Origin: Pseudoduganella umbonata
GTDB taxonomy: Bacteria; Pseudomonadota; Gammaproteobacteria; Burkholderiales; Burkholderiaceae_D
Direction of reading: 5' to 3'
NCBI RefSeq assembly: GCF_014192225.1
Contig: NZ_JACHXS010000002.1
Coordinates: 434,001 to 498,000 of the forward strand
DNA length: 64,000 bases
The notes under the pieces are model-generated. The model had not been told where the DNA came from and ran no database searches. It saw only the letters and a program-made list of their open reading frames with translations. Positions 7,306 to 16,376 of the stretch are shown here, in pieces. The position numbers and the translations under genes are program-made. The first letter of the stretch is position 1; every line of letters starts with the position of its first letter.

Positions 7306-8421
7306 ATGGATAACGTCTATATTTCCTTACTGCACGATTTCACTGGTTCGCTCCAGAGCGCTACCGGTTTCTTGGCAGAACATGAAGAGCTAGAGGTGCA
7401 ATTTGGCGAACTTCGTCGAAATGCACGCTTGGACGCACTAGTGAAAACAAAGACTCCGGACGGGGGCTCCTGCGTATTGGCAATCGAGATGAAACGGATA
7501 GCCTACCCGCGAGATGTCCGGATGGCGATCAGCCATCTGATGGAGTATCGAGCTACGGCCCCTCAGGACACTCGAGTTGAACTATGCTTCGTCGCCGACT
7601 CGATCAGTCCAGGTTCGCGTCAGGCTCTGCGGGAGGCGGGCATCAACTACTATGATCAGAGCGGAACGCTGTACTTCAAATATCACACGTGGTTAGTTGA
7701 TATCGAGCGCGCACCGATACGTCCAGCCCGTAAAAAGGATTTCGCCCTGTTCAGCGGGGCGCGGGAACAAGTCGTCCATGCCTTGCTCTACCATTGGTAT
7801 GGAAATGCTGATGAGGGGGACATCACCGGAGCGGAGCTCGCTTCCCTCTCGCATACATCAACCTATACCGTGTCTAGCACGATGCAGGCCCTTGAGCAGC
7901 TGGATTTCGTCGAATCGAAGGGCAGCGGGCCCAGCCAACGCCGCCGCTTGCGTGATCCGGCAGCACTCGTTGATGCATGGGCTGAGGAGTGGACCCGGCG
8001 GCGAGAAGTGAAGACTCGTTGGTACACATATGCTCCCAGCGGGCACATCACTGACCGGGTCATCGAAGGATTCGTCAGCCACGCGCGGCAGGAATGGGCG
8101 CTCACTGGGGCTGCTGCTGCCAACGCCATCGTTCCGCGATTGACCCAGGTTGATCGGGTGGAAGTCATTGTTCAGCCAGGCGAGGCAGAGCAGTTAGCGT
8201 CCGCAATAGGGCTGACTCAAGCGGATAAAGGCTCCAACGTAGTCATGATCGAACGGACCGGCGCGTCCTTACTGTTCCTGGACGAGCACCCTGAACGCCC
8301 ACATTCCCGCTTTGCCAGCCGATTCATACAGTATCTGGATCTTCTCAACGGCTACGGTCGCAACAAAGAGCTCGCGGAAGAGTTCCGCAAGCATGCGCTC
8401 AAAATAGGAAGCAGCAAGTGA
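7306..8421 (+). CDS. AbiEi-type antitoxin/transcriptional regulator (type IV TA-like)
   Basis: About 371 residues from the ATG at 7306; ATG 7297 and TTG 7270 are alternative in-frame starts, none with a clear ribosome site. Residues 1-135 look like the nuclease-fold domain found at the front of one AbiEi subfamily (LDALVKTK...VLAIEMKRIAYPRDVRMAISHLMEYR, FVADSISPGSRQALREAGINYYDQSGTLYF). Residues about 150-225 form a winged helix (AELASLSHTSTYTVSSTMQALEQLDFVE), and the C-terminus (WALTGAAAANAI, IQYLDLLNGYGRNKELAEEFRKHAL) matches AbiEi C-terminal domains. It overlaps the downstream nucleotidyltransferase by 4 bases. The base composition is clearly less GC-rich than the surrounding genes, a sign of horizontal acquisition. 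It should repress its own operon via the twin palindromes and counteract the partner toxin; the nuclease-like fold may be inactive. Confidence 0.72.
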   Translation: MDNVYISLLHDFTGSLQSATGFLAEHEELEVQFGELRRNARLDALVKTKTPDGGSCVLAIEMKRIAYPRDVRMAISHLMEYRATAPQDTRVELCFVADSISPGSRQALREAGINYYDQSGTLYFKYHTWLVDIERAPIRPARKKDFALFSGAREQVVHALLYHWYGNADEGDITGAELASLSHTSTYTVSSTMQALEQLDFVESKGSGPSQRRRLRDPAALVDAWAEEWTRRREVKTRWYTYAPSGHITDRVIEGFVSHARQEWALTGAAAANAIVPRLTQVDRVEVIVQPGEAEQLASAIGLTQADKGSNVVMIERTGASLLFLDEHPERPHSRFASRFIQYLDLLNGYGRNKELAEEFRKHALKIGSSK

Positions 8422-9335
8422 ACACGAAACACAAGACCGCCGCGGAGTACAACACCGACCACACCAAGGCGTGTGAGATCGCACTCGTCGAGCTGCTGCG
8501 CGCATTTGGCTCATTGAAGAATGATTTGCGGCTTGTAGGTGGGCTGGTTCCTCGCTATCTGACGCCGTCACAGCCACCGGAAGTTCCTGAGCATGCCGGC
8601 ACGACCGACGTCGACGTTGTTCTCAACATTACGTTACTCGCCGCGAAAGGAACATACGATAAGCTGAAGCGGCAGCTGAAAGACGGAGGCTTCGTCCGCT
8701 ATCAACCCGACCCGGAGGGTCCGGTAAGTTCCTGGCAATGGGTGTACAACGTCGGCGGCACACCAATTGTCGTCGAATTTCTGCAGCACACTGACGACCC
8801 GCAACAGAGTTCCTTTCTCGTAGAAATTGACGGCGAGGATGTCTCAGCGTGCCAAATCCTGTATGCCGGCATTGCGCATGACTGGTTTGAGGAGAAGGAA
8901 ATCGTCGTCGACCTTCCCAATAACGGTGGGATAGTCAAGGAGACTATTCGCTACGCAGATGCGGTAGCCTTCATCGTCCTGAAGGCGCTCGCCTTCAAGA
9001 CCCGCCATGAACGCAAGGATGCTTCGGACCTTATCCATGTGATGCGTTACTGGGGTAGCGTCGAATCAGTCGCCAAATCATTCAGCGAGCGTCTAGCCAG
9101 TGGAGCCCACGGCGGCGCAATCGATCGTGCGCTGGCAGCACTGGCAGAGAACTTCTGCGACGAGCCGGAGATTCCTGGTTACCGCAAGGATGGGCCGTCG
9201 GCCGTAGCCAACTTTCACGGCCTTCAGGATGGCGACGAAGAAACACGGATCCGAGAGCAACGCGACGTGAGCGGCATGGTGGACTACTTCCTCCAGCGAG
9301 TTGCGCAACTCCGTGGCGATGGCGGTGCTGAATGA
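8418..9335 (+). CDS. AbiEii-like nucleotidyltransferase (putative toxin)
   Basis: 305 residues from a GTG that overlaps the upstream TGA, with AGGAAG at 8406-8411. The nucleotidyltransferase signature is visible: LVGGLVPRYL (Gly-Gly at 41-42) followed by TTDVDVVLNI (Asp 64 and 66, the metal ligands). Further on, the lysine-rich motif LKALAFKTRHERKDASDLIHVMRYWG at about 187-212 is the fourth motif of AbiEii/MenT-type toxins. These enzymes transfer nucleotides to tRNA or other targets and arrest growth, for example during phage infection. Position and coupling to an AbiEi-like gene support a type IV toxin-antitoxin or abortive-infection role. A nucleotidyltransferase of another function paired with its regulator is possible, so the toxin label is inference. 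Confidence 0.72.
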   Translation: MNTKHKTAAEYNTDHTKACEIALVELLRAFGSLKNDLRLVGGLVPRYLTPSQPPEVPEHAGTTDVDVVLNITLLAAKGTYDKLKRQLKDGGFVRYQPDPEGPVSSWQWVYNVGGTPIVVEFLQHTDDPQQSSFLVEIDGEDVSACQILYAGIAHDWFEEKEIVVDLPNNGGIVKETIRYADAVAFIVLKALAFKTRHERKDASDLIHVMRYWGSVESVAKSFSERLASGAHGGAIDRALAALAENFCDEPEIPGYRKDGPSAVANFHGLQDGDEETRIREQRDVSGMVDYFLQRVAQLRGDGGAE

Positions 9336-9579
9336 GTATGGCATCGTTTCGTTACACCGGCGCTGTCGAGCTGCGCGCGATGGCGAAGTTTACTATTGCG
9401 AACTGGTAGACTATCCCCCGAAGCCCCGCCGATGCGCAGGGCGCCGCATAACCGGCCAGGCCCGCCAGGGCACCACCAGACACGATGCCGCCGCTGTCAG
9501 CGCCACTGCACCCGCCGGCTTCATCGGCGTGTCATATTGGCAACCTACACTTGCCTGCTCACAGATCACCGGAGCAAGC
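9336..9579. other. Intergenic region, no gene seen
   Basis: This 244-bp stretch follows the AbiE-like pair and precedes the PhoD gene. Only a 23-codon frame with no ribosome site (9340-9411) was found. Base composition rises to the high-GC level of the rest of the window at about 9410, so the right edge of the acquired segment probably lies there. No direct repeats, tRNA or integrase mark an attachment site. Confidence 0.5.
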
Positions 9580-11181
9580 ATGACTTCATCTATTTCGCGC
9601 CGCCGCTTCCTGTCCCGGGGCGGCGTGCTGGTGGGCAGTTCGGCATTGGGCGGCTCGCTGCTGCTGCAAGGCTGCGGCGGCAGCAGCGCCGCCATCGGCG
9701 TCAGTGAAAACGAACGGCCCAAGATGCCGTCGGGAATACAGTTCGGCGACATTACGGACAATAAAGCGATCATCTGGAGCCGCAGCGACCGCAACGCGCA
9801 GATGATCGTCGAATACGACACCAGCGACCGTTTCACCAACGCCAGCCGCATCGCCGGCCCGTATGCCAGCGACGCCACCGATTTCACGACCCGTGTCGAC
9901 CTGAGCGGCCTGCCCGCCGGGCAGACGGTGTTCGTGCGCGTGCGCTACGTGGATCGCGACAATGCGCGGATCGAAAGCGAAACCCTGTCGGGCCAGTTCC
10001 GGACCACGCCGGCCGCCGACAGCAACCGCGCCGTGCGTTTCCACTGGAGCGGCGACCAGTGCGGCCAGGGCTGGGGCATCAACACCGATTTCGGCGGCAT
10101 GAAGATCTACGAGGCGATGCGTTTGCGCGACCCGGACTTCTTCGTCCACAACGGCGACACCATCTATGCCGACGGCCCGATCCTGGCCCAGGTCACGGCG
10201 GAAAACGGCCAGGTATGGCGCAACCTGGTCACGGAAGAAGTGAGCAAGGTCGCGGAAACGCTGAAGGAATTCCGCGGCCGTTATGCGTACAACCTGATGG
10301 ACGCCAACTTCCGCAAGTTCGCAGCCCAGGTGCCGCAGGTCTGGCAATGGGACGACCATGAAGTGACGAACAACTACAGCGACGCCAAGAACCTGTCGGC
10401 CGACGCGCGCTATACGGAAAAAAGCATCGCCACGCTGACGGAGCGCGGCCGCCGCGCCTTCCTCGAATATGCGCCGATGCGCTATTACAAGCAAAGCGAA
10501 CCGCAGCGCATCTACCGCAGCATCTCGCATGGTCCGCTGCTCGACGTGTTCGTGGTGGACATGCGCAGCTACCGCGGTCCGAACAGCACCAACCTGCAAA
10601 CCACGGAAGACGCCACGTCGGCCTTCCTGGGCAGCGAGCAGATGGAATGGCTGATCGCCGGGCTGAAAGCGTCGAAGGCGACCTGGAAGGTCATTTCCGC
10701 CGACATGCCGATCGGCCTGCAGGTCGGCGACGGCAAGGACAGCCAGGGCAACGCATTGTGGGAAGCGGTCGCCAACGGCAACCACGGCGTTCCGCTCGGC
10801 CGCGAGCTGGAAATGGCCCGCCTGCTCGGCAGTATCAAGGCGGTGCCCAACGTGGTCTGGATCACCACCGACGTCCATTACTGCGCGGCCCACTATTACG
10901 ACCCGGCCAAGGCCCAGTTCACGAACTTCAGCCCGTTCTGGGAATTCGTTGCCGGTCCGATGAACGCCGGCAGCTTCGGCCCCGGCCTGCTCGACAACAC
11001 CTTCGGCCCCACCGTGGTGTTCTCGAAAGCCCCGCCGATCCAGGCCTCGTCGCCGTTTGCCGGCTACCAGTTCTTCGGTGAAGTCAACATCGACCCGCGC
11101 ACCAAGGCGATGACGGTCGAACTGTTCAACCTCGACGGCGTCTCGCAGTTCGCGCAGACGATCCCGGCGGCGGGCACGTAA
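9580..11181 (+). CDS. PhoD-like alkaline phosphatase, Tat-exported lipoprotein
   Basis: 533 residues. The N-terminus has a twin-arginine motif (SRRRFLSRGG) and a lipobox (LLLQGC), so it should be exported folded and lipid-anchored. An N-terminal Fn3-like domain (to about residue 150) precedes the metallophosphatase domain: GDQCGQGWG, HNGDTIYADG, WQWDDHEVTNNY and TTDVHYCAAHYYDP, which supply the Asp, Asn and His ligands of the Fe/Ca centre of PhoD phosphatases. It would hydrolyse phosphodi- and monoesters to scavenge phosphate. The start at 9580 (GGAGCAAGC in front) fits the signal peptide; an in-frame start at 9301 would lie inside the preceding gene. A GC-rich hairpin follows at 11235. Confidence 0.88.
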   Translation: MTSSISRRRFLSRGGVLVGSSALGGSLLLQGCGGSSAAIGVSENERPKMPSGIQFGDITDNKAIIWSRSDRNAQMIVEYDTSDRFTNASRIAGPYASDATDFTTRVDLSGLPAGQTVFVRVRYVDRDNARIESETLSGQFRTTPAADSNRAVRFHWSGDQCGQGWGINTDFGGMKIYEAMRLRDPDFFVHNGDTIYADGPILAQVTAENGQVWRNLVTEEVSKVAETLKEFRGRYAYNLMDANFRKFAAQVPQVWQWDDHEVTNNYSDAKNLSADARYTEKSIATLTERGRRAFLEYAPMRYYKQSEPQRIYRSISHGPLLDVFVVDMRSYRGPNSTNLQTTEDATSAFLGSEQMEWLIAGLKASKATWKVISADMPIGLQVGDGKDSQGNALWEAVANGNHGVPLGRELEMARLLGSIKAVPNVVWITTDVHYCAAHYYDPAKAQFTNFSPFWEFVAGPMNAGSFGPGLLDNTFGPTVVFSKAPPIQASSPFAGYQFFGEVNIDPRTKAMTVELFNLDGVSQFAQTIPAAGT

Positions 11182-11234
11182 CGAAGCACCTGTCCGACGC
11201 ACCTGCCGACGCGCAGGCATCGGCTCCACGCTCC

Positions 11235-11262
11235 CGGCCCGGGCTTCATCAAGCCCGGGCCG
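11235..11262. terminator. GC-rich hairpin after PhoD gene
   Basis: A perfect 12-bp stem (CGGCCCGGGCTT / AAGCCCGGGCCG) with loop CATC lies 54 bases after the PhoD stop. No clean T run follows (only a pyrimidine-rich stretch), so termination efficiency is uncertain. Confidence 0.45.
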
Positions 11263-11446
11263 TGGACCATCTTCCTCCCCCGGTTTTCTCGTCCATTCCG
11301 GTATCCCCGATGCTGGTAATGTAGGGAAAAGTTGTCTATCGTCGTACCAATGCCCGCTCCTCGCATGGCACCGCACCTGTCTGCCATGACCGAAGCCGGC
11401 TTTCGCCCGCCTGCCGCCCGCCAACGTCACCCTCGAGGACCGCACC

Positions 11447-11788
11447 ATGACAAAGTTTCTCATCTCCTTTCCTGCCGATGCGATGGATGTTGCCGCCGAA
11501 GAAATTGCCGCTGCCGGCGAGGCGTCGCGCGCGGTCATCCGGGAAGCGAAGGCTGCCGGAATCTACGTGTTCGGCGGCGGCATCAACAGCCAGGTCGCGC
11601 CGGTGATGGTGTCTGCCGACGAAGGCTGCATTACCGGCACCTACCGCCAGACCAGGGAGTTCGATGGCGGCTTCTGCGTGCTCGAACTGCCGTCCAGGGC
11701 AGCCGCCGTCCAATGGGCGGCCAGACTCGCCGCCGCCTGCCGTTGTGCGCAGGAGCTTCGCGAGTTCCACTATGACGCTGAAAGCTGA
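11447..11788 (+). CDS. YciI/DGPF-like small protein
   Basis: 113 residues, starting ATG at 11447. The pattern MTKFLISFPADAM... then EFDGGFCVLELPSRAAAVQWAARLAAAC is the compact alpha-beta dimeric fold of YciI/YCII-related (DGPF) proteins, which often sit beside sigma factors or metabolic enzymes and have poorly known roles. It overlaps the next gene by one base (TGATG), so the two are likely co-translated. Family assignment is from overall pattern and is less certain than for neighbours; function unknown. Confidence 0.6.
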   Translation: MTKFLISFPADAMDVAAEEIAAAGEASRAVIREAKAAGIYVFGGGINSQVAPVMVSADEGCITGTYRQTREFDGGFCVLELPSRAAAVQWAARLAAACRCAQELREFHYDAES

Positions 11789-12900
11789 TGCCGATGACAG
11801 TAAAGACAGCCCAGGCCGCCGTAGTGGCACTTGCCTTGCTTGCATCGGGCAGCGCAGTCATGGCGGCCGAGCCGCACGGCATCGCATTCGTCCATCACGA
11901 TTGGGAACTTGCCTGCGATAACACGCGCACCTGCCGTGCTGCGGGCTATCACCCCCAACCGAACGACGAAGACGACGGCGACAGCGACACGGACACGCTG
12001 GAAAAGGCATTGCCGGTGTCGGTCCTGCTGACCCGGAAGGCCGGACCGCACCAGCCTGTCGTCGGTGAACTTCACATCGGCCATTATGGAGAGGAAACGA
12101 CGGAGTCGTTTCCCGGCAAGCGCTCGTTGACGCTGCTGATCGACACCAGGCCCGTGGGGCAGGTCACGCTCGCGCGGGGACACTGGATCGCAAGCCTGGC
12201 GCCTGGCCAAACGGCCGCCTTGCTGGCGGCGCTTCCCGGTCACGGCAATATCCAATGGACGGACGGCAAGCGGACGTGGAAACTGTCGAACAAGGGCGCT
12301 GCCGCGGTGATGCTGAAGATGGACGAGTTCCAGGGACGCCTGGACACGCCTGGCGCCCTGCTGGCCAAGGGGACCAGGGACGAACGCGATGTATTACCAG
12401 CCGTGCCGGCGCCCGTCGTCGTCGCTCCTGGCGTGCCGGCCGATGCCGATCGCGTCCGTTTGTCCACGCCGGACCTGGCTGCCCTGCGACAGGCCCTTGC
12501 CGCGTCCAGTGGCGACGAATGTTCCGCCCTTGCCGATCCTGCCGGGGGGCATTCCATCCATATGCGCCGGCTGTCGCGTACCAGGCTGCTGGCATCCACC
12601 ACTTGCTGGGCCGGGGCATCCGACGTCGCGGAAGCCTACTGGACGACCAGCGCGATGCCGCCCTTCGCTGCCACGCTCGTTACGACGAACGGCAGGGCGT
12701 ATTTGCAAGGAAAGATCGACGCTTCGCGGTGGGCCGGCGGTTTCGATTGCATGGATATCGACGAATGGACGTGGGACGGCAAACGCTTCGTGCAGACCAG
12801 GAAGGGGACGACGGGCATGTGCCGGGGCATCGACATGGGCGGCGCCTGGTCGTTGCCGGTCATCGTGACCGACGTGCGGCCCGCTCCGGTCCGGCCATAG
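11788..12900 (+). CDS. DUF1176-type exported protein
   Basis: 370 residues with a signal peptide (AVVALALLASGSAVMAAEP). The mature N-terminus (FVHHDWELACDNTRTCRAAGY) has the WELxCDNTxTCRAxGY motif of DUF1176 proteins, with the paired cysteines probably forming a disulfide. The internal VSVLLTRKAGP and the ending CMDIDEWTWDGKRFVQTRKGTTGMCRGI also fit. It is periplasmic and of unknown function. It overlaps the YciI-like gene by one base. It contains a short acidic low-complexity patch (NDEDDGDSDTDT, about residues 59-70). Confidence 0.78.
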   Translation: MPMTVKTAQAAVVALALLASGSAVMAAEPHGIAFVHHDWELACDNTRTCRAAGYHPQPNDEDDGDSDTDTLEKALPVSVLLTRKAGPHQPVVGELHIGHYGEETTESFPGKRSLTLLIDTRPVGQVTLARGHWIASLAPGQTAALLAALPGHGNIQWTDGKRTWKLSNKGAAAVMLKMDEFQGRLDTPGALLAKGTRDERDVLPAVPAPVVVAPGVPADADRVRLSTPDLAALRQALAASSGDECSALADPAGGHSIHMRRLSRTRLLASTTCWAGASDVAEAYWTTSAMPPFAATLVTTNGRAYLQGKIDASRWAGGFDCMDIDEWTWDGKRFVQTRKGTTGMCRGIDMGGAWSLPVIVTDVRPAPVRP

Positions 12901-13032
12901 CGGCGCAGCCCGGCGACGACCAGTCTTGCCGGGCGCATCGGGCTGGACATGCGATCGCAATCCACGATGCTCGCGTGTGCATTGCGCAAACGCATGTTAA
13001 GCTGGAATAAACATATGAAAAGGGCAACTCGA

Positions 13033-14592
13033 ATGAATGACTGGGTGAAGACCGGCGTCATGGGTCTTGACGAAATATTGCATGGCGGAATTCCACGGAA
13101 CAACAACCTGATCGTCGAGGGCCCGCCGGGCTCCGGCAAGACCACGCTCGGCCTGGGCTTCATCTACCATGGCGCGCGCGACCACGGCGAACCGGGCGCC
13201 ATCGTCTCGTTCGAGCTCGATCCGGCCAAGCTGCTGCGCGACGCGGCCGGCTTCGACTGGGACCTGCAGGGCATGATCGACCAGGGCAAGATCAAGATCA
13301 TCCAGACCAGCCCGGCTGTACTGCTGAGCGAATTCCGCAGCGAGGATGGCGCTTTCACGGCAGCGCTGCGGGAAATGGGCGCCAAGCGCCTGCTCATCGA
13401 CGGCCTGACACCGATGCGCCTGTATGCCGAGGTCAACGACCTGCCGTTCCGCGAAGATGTGCACCTGCTGATCGAAGGCTTGACGCGGCTGGGCGTGACC
13501 GCCATGGTCACGGCCGAAAAGGACGAGTCGATGACCGGCGTGTCGGCCCACGAGCGCTTTGTCTTCGACACCATCATTTCGCTGACGCGGGAAGAAATGC
13601 GCCGCCGCGTGCATCGCCGGCTGGCGGTGATGAAGTCGCGCGGCCAGGATTTCATCGGCGGCAGCCACACGATGCGCATCGAGCCGTCGGTGGGCGTGCA
13701 TGTGTACCGCCGCGCCCAGTCGCGCCCCGTGGCGTCGGTCGACCAGCCCACGTCGGAAGAACGCCTGTCGACCGGCTCGCCGGCGATCGACAAGATGATG
13801 GATGGCGGCATCTACAAGGGCTCCGTCACGCTGGTGAGCGGCATCTCCGGTACCGGCAAGACGGTGCTGAGCGTCCAGTTCCTCACGCATGCGATCAAGA
13901 ACGGGCACAAGGCGATGCTGGTCAGCCTGGACGAACACCCGGCCCAGCTGATGCGCAACGCCCGCTCGCTCGGCTTCGACCTGCAGGCCCTGGTCGACGC
14001 GGGCCAGCTGTTCATCCATTACGAATCGCCGCTGGAGCTGGAACTCGATGTGCACTTCGAGCGTATCGTCAAGCTCGTCGAAGAGCAGGGCATCGACTGC
14101 GTGGTGTTCGATTCCATCGCCGTATACGAAATGACCAGCCGGAACGAGGTCGCCGACTACCTGTATGCGCTGGCCACGTTCTTCAAGAACCGCCTGGCCA
14201 CCACGCTGTTCAATTACGAGAGCCCGGAACTGCTGGGCGTGTCGCAGATCAGCGAAGAGCTCAAGGGCTCGCACCTGGTCGACAACATCATCCTGCTGAA
14301 CTACGTGGAAGTGTCCACCGTGCTGCGCCGGGCCATTGCCGTGCCGAAAGTGCGCGGCAGCCGCAACCAGCAGGTCACGCGCGAGTACACCATCGGCGTG
14401 GGTGGCCTGCTGCTGCTCGACGAGAGCGACAACGATACCCAGTCCGGCGCCGTGCCGCAGCTGCCGTTCTCCTCGTATTACGGTCTGCTGTCGCGCTCCC
14501 CATCACGCCAGAGTCCGCTGATCGAGGGCGCCGTCGCCAAGGGCGAGCCCATGCCGGAATCGGCCGACCTGCCAACCGAAAAGCCGCAGTGA
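13033..14592 (+). CDS. KaiC-like double-domain RecA-fold ATPase
   Basis: 519 residues from the ATG at 13033 (AGGG about ten bases upstream); an ATG at 13015 is an in-frame alternative. Two tandem RecA-like domains are visible. The first has Walker A GPPGSGKTT at 30-38, and the second GISGTGKT at about 270-277. The linker carries the STGSPAIDKMMDGGI start of domain 2, as in KaiC. Cyanobacterial KaiC is an autokinase/ATPase clock protein; proteobacterial relatives without KaiA/KaiB are usually tied to signalling or stress responses. The gene overlaps the downstream histidine kinase by 4 bases (GTGA), so the pair is coupled. The KaiC phosphorylation site in domain 2 is not obvious to me, so a timing role should not be assumed. 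Confidence 0.88.
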   Translation: MNDWVKTGVMGLDEILHGGIPRNNNLIVEGPPGSGKTTLGLGFIYHGARDHGEPGAIVSFELDPAKLLRDAAGFDWDLQGMIDQGKIKIIQTSPAVLLSEFRSEDGAFTAALREMGAKRLLIDGLTPMRLYAEVNDLPFREDVHLLIEGLTRLGVTAMVTAEKDESMTGVSAHERFVFDTIISLTREEMRRRVHRRLAVMKSRGQDFIGGSHTMRIEPSVGVHVYRRAQSRPVASVDQPTSEERLSTGSPAIDKMMDGGIYKGSVTLVSGISGTGKTVLSVQFLTHAIKNGHKAMLVSLDEHPAQLMRNARSLGFDLQALVDAGQLFIHYESPLELELDVHFERIVKLVEEQGIDCVVFDSIAVYEMTSRNEVADYLYALATFFKNRLATTLFNYESPELLGVSQISEELKGSHLVDNIILLNYVEVSTVLRRAIAVPKVRGSRNQQVTREYTIGVGGLLLLDESDNDTQSGAVPQLPFSSYYGLLSRSPSRQSPLIEGAVAKGEPMPESADLPTEKPQ

Positions 14593-15818
14593 TCACGGCC
14601 AATTTGCCGGGCAATACGCCGGTCGACTGGGCCGACTGGGAAACGCCGCTGCTCCAGTTCAGCGAGGCGACAGGCCTCGTCGCGTCCGCCTTCGACATCG
14701 CCGGCGTGCGCCGCATCGGTCCCAAGACGGGCTCGCGCCTGGCCGCCCTGCTGGCCCGTTCCACCCTGTGGGCCGAGGACGGCCCGGGCACGGCGATCGA
14801 GCGCTCGCTGGTGCAATCGGTGTGCGCCGACGGCCAGCCCGCGTCGGCACAGTTCTGCGGGCTGCGCGTGTGCACGCAGCCGCTGCTGCTGGGTGGCAAG
14901 CTCTACGGCGTGGTGGTGTTCGGCTGGCGCTTCGCCGACTTCAGCTCGCCGCTCGAATGCGAACAGATCGCCCGGCAGATCGGCCTGCCGGGCCACGTGC
15001 TGTGGAACGAAGTACGCCTCGACGCGCCCGTGTCCGCGCAGCGCATGGAAACCTATACCACGCTGCTGGGCACGCTGTGCCGCACGCTCGACCGGCAGCG
15101 CGAGATCATCGACGACCTGACGCGCGTGAACCGCACGCGCGAGCTGTTCCTGGCCACGGTGTCGCATGAAATGCGCACGCCGCTGTCGGCCCTGTCGCTG
15201 CGCATCGAGATGATGCTGCGCACCATCCCCGACCTGCCGCCGGCCGTCGTCAGCGGGCTGGAAACGATGCGTGTGCACGTGCGCCAGGAAGCGGGCATGG
15301 TCGACGACCTGATCGATGCCGCGCGCACGCTGACCGGCCAGATGTCGATCACCCGCACGCCGGTCATGCTGGGGCAGGTGCTGCGCGATGCGATCTCGAC
15401 CGTGGAAACGTCCGCGCACATGAAGCGCATCGTCATGCAGGTCACGCCGGCCGATCATGGCGACGGCATCCGCCTGCAGGCCGATGGCCGGCGCCTGCAG
15501 CAGGTGATCTGGAACCTGTTGATCAATGCCACCAAATTCACGCCGGAAGGCGGCATTATCCGCATCAGTGCCGGCTGCAGCGACGGCATGGTCGCGATCG
15601 ATATCGCCGACTCAGGGCAGGGTATCGAAGCGGACGACCTGCCGCACGTGTTCAATGCCTTCACGCTGCAGCAGGACAATAACGCCACGGGCCTGGGACT
15701 GGGGCTGTACATCGCCCGCCGCATCGTCGAGCTTCATCGCGGCACGCTGAGCGTCAGCAGCGCCGGGCGCGGCAAGGGTGCCACCTTTTCGATCCGGCTG
15801 CCGGTCGCGGCCGGTTGA
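14589..15818 (+). CDS. Sensor histidine kinase coupled to KaiC-like ATPase
   Basis: 409 residues from a GTG overlapping the KaiC-like stop codon. Residues about 15-140 form a GAF-like sensor domain (no membrane segments). A coiled linker leads to the dimerisation helix with the phospho-acceptor His 193 (ATVSHEMRTPLSAL). The catalytic ATPase part has N-box ...VIWNLLINATKFT, G1 DIADSGQGI and G2 GLGLGLYIARRIV. It is soluble and so reads a cytoplasmic signal. No response regulator is adjacent, so the output is unknown. Coupling to the KaiC-like gene suggests that the ATPase state is the input or the target. Confidence 0.88.
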   Translation: MITANLPGNTPVDWADWETPLLQFSEATGLVASAFDIAGVRRIGPKTGSRLAALLARSTLWAEDGPGTAIERSLVQSVCADGQPASAQFCGLRVCTQPLLLGGKLYGVVVFGWRFADFSSPLECEQIARQIGLPGHVLWNEVRLDAPVSAQRMETYTTLLGTLCRTLDRQREIIDDLTRVNRTRELFLATVSHEMRTPLSALSLRIEMMLRTIPDLPPAVVSGLETMRVHVRQEAGMVDDLIDAARTLTGQMSITRTPVMLGQVLRDAISTVETSAHMKRIVMQVTPADHGDGIRLQADGRRLQQVIWNLLINATKFTPEGGIIRISAGCSDGMVAIDIADSGQGIEADDLPHVFNAFTLQQDNNATGLGLGLYIARRIVELHRGTLSVSSAGRGKGATFSIRLPVAAG

Positions 15819-15833
15819 ACGGGGCTGGTATTC

Positions 15834-16277
15834 CTAGCCGGCCGGCAGCCGCGTCTTTGCCGTCTTTTTCTTCACACCCCTTGCCAGGTCGGCCAGCGTC
15901 ACGCTACCGAAGCGCTCCAGCAGGATCCGTTCCGCTTCCCGCATCGCATCGCCGAGCTCCGCGTTGACGGCGCGCTCGACCAGGCAGTTCGCATGTTCGT
16001 CCGTCGTGCCGATCGCAAAGACGGGCGGCTCGCCCAGCGCGCGGTGGATGTCGAGCAGCGTGATCCGGTCCAGCGGCCGCGTCAGCAGCCAGCCGCCGCC
16101 GTGCCCTTTGCCGGACTGCACATAACCCTGCTCGCGCAAGCCCGCCATCGTCCGGCGCACCACGACGGGATTGGTGCCCAGCATCGCCGCGATTGTCTCC
16201 GATGTGGCGGGCGCGTCGAGGCTGTCCATGTGGATCAGCACATGGAGCATGCGGGAAAGGCGGCTGTCGTGTCTCAT
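15834..16277 (-). CDS. Rrf2 family transcriptional regulator
   Basis: 147 residues from the ATG at 16277. The winged helix is MRHDSRLSRMLHVLIHM...SETIAAMLGTNPVVVRRTMAGLREQGYVQSGKGHGGGWLLTRPLDRITLLDIHRALGE, which is the classic Rrf2 layout. Only one cysteine is seen (near HANCLVE), so it lacks the three-Cys iron-sulfur site of IscR and belongs to the YwnA/CymR-like group. It is divergent from the flavoprotein gene at 16377 with a 99-bp shared control region, so it most likely regulates that gene. A much longer frame on this strand extends to 17816 but is the shadow of the flavoprotein gene. Confidence 0.85.
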   Translation of the reverse strand: MRHDSRLSRMLHVLIHMDSLDAPATSETIAAMLGTNPVVVRRTMAGLREQGYVQSGKGHGGGWLLTRPLDRITLLDIHRALGEPPVFAIGTTDEHANCLVERAVNAELGDAMREAERILLERFGSVTLADLARGVKKKTAKTRLPAG

Positions 16278-16376
16278 GCCGCGATCATAGCAAACAGCGC
16301 TCAAGTAACAAATGAAGTTTCTTGATCGGATTTTTTGCGATATCATGTAACTCCACAAAGTACATAAGGAGCGATC

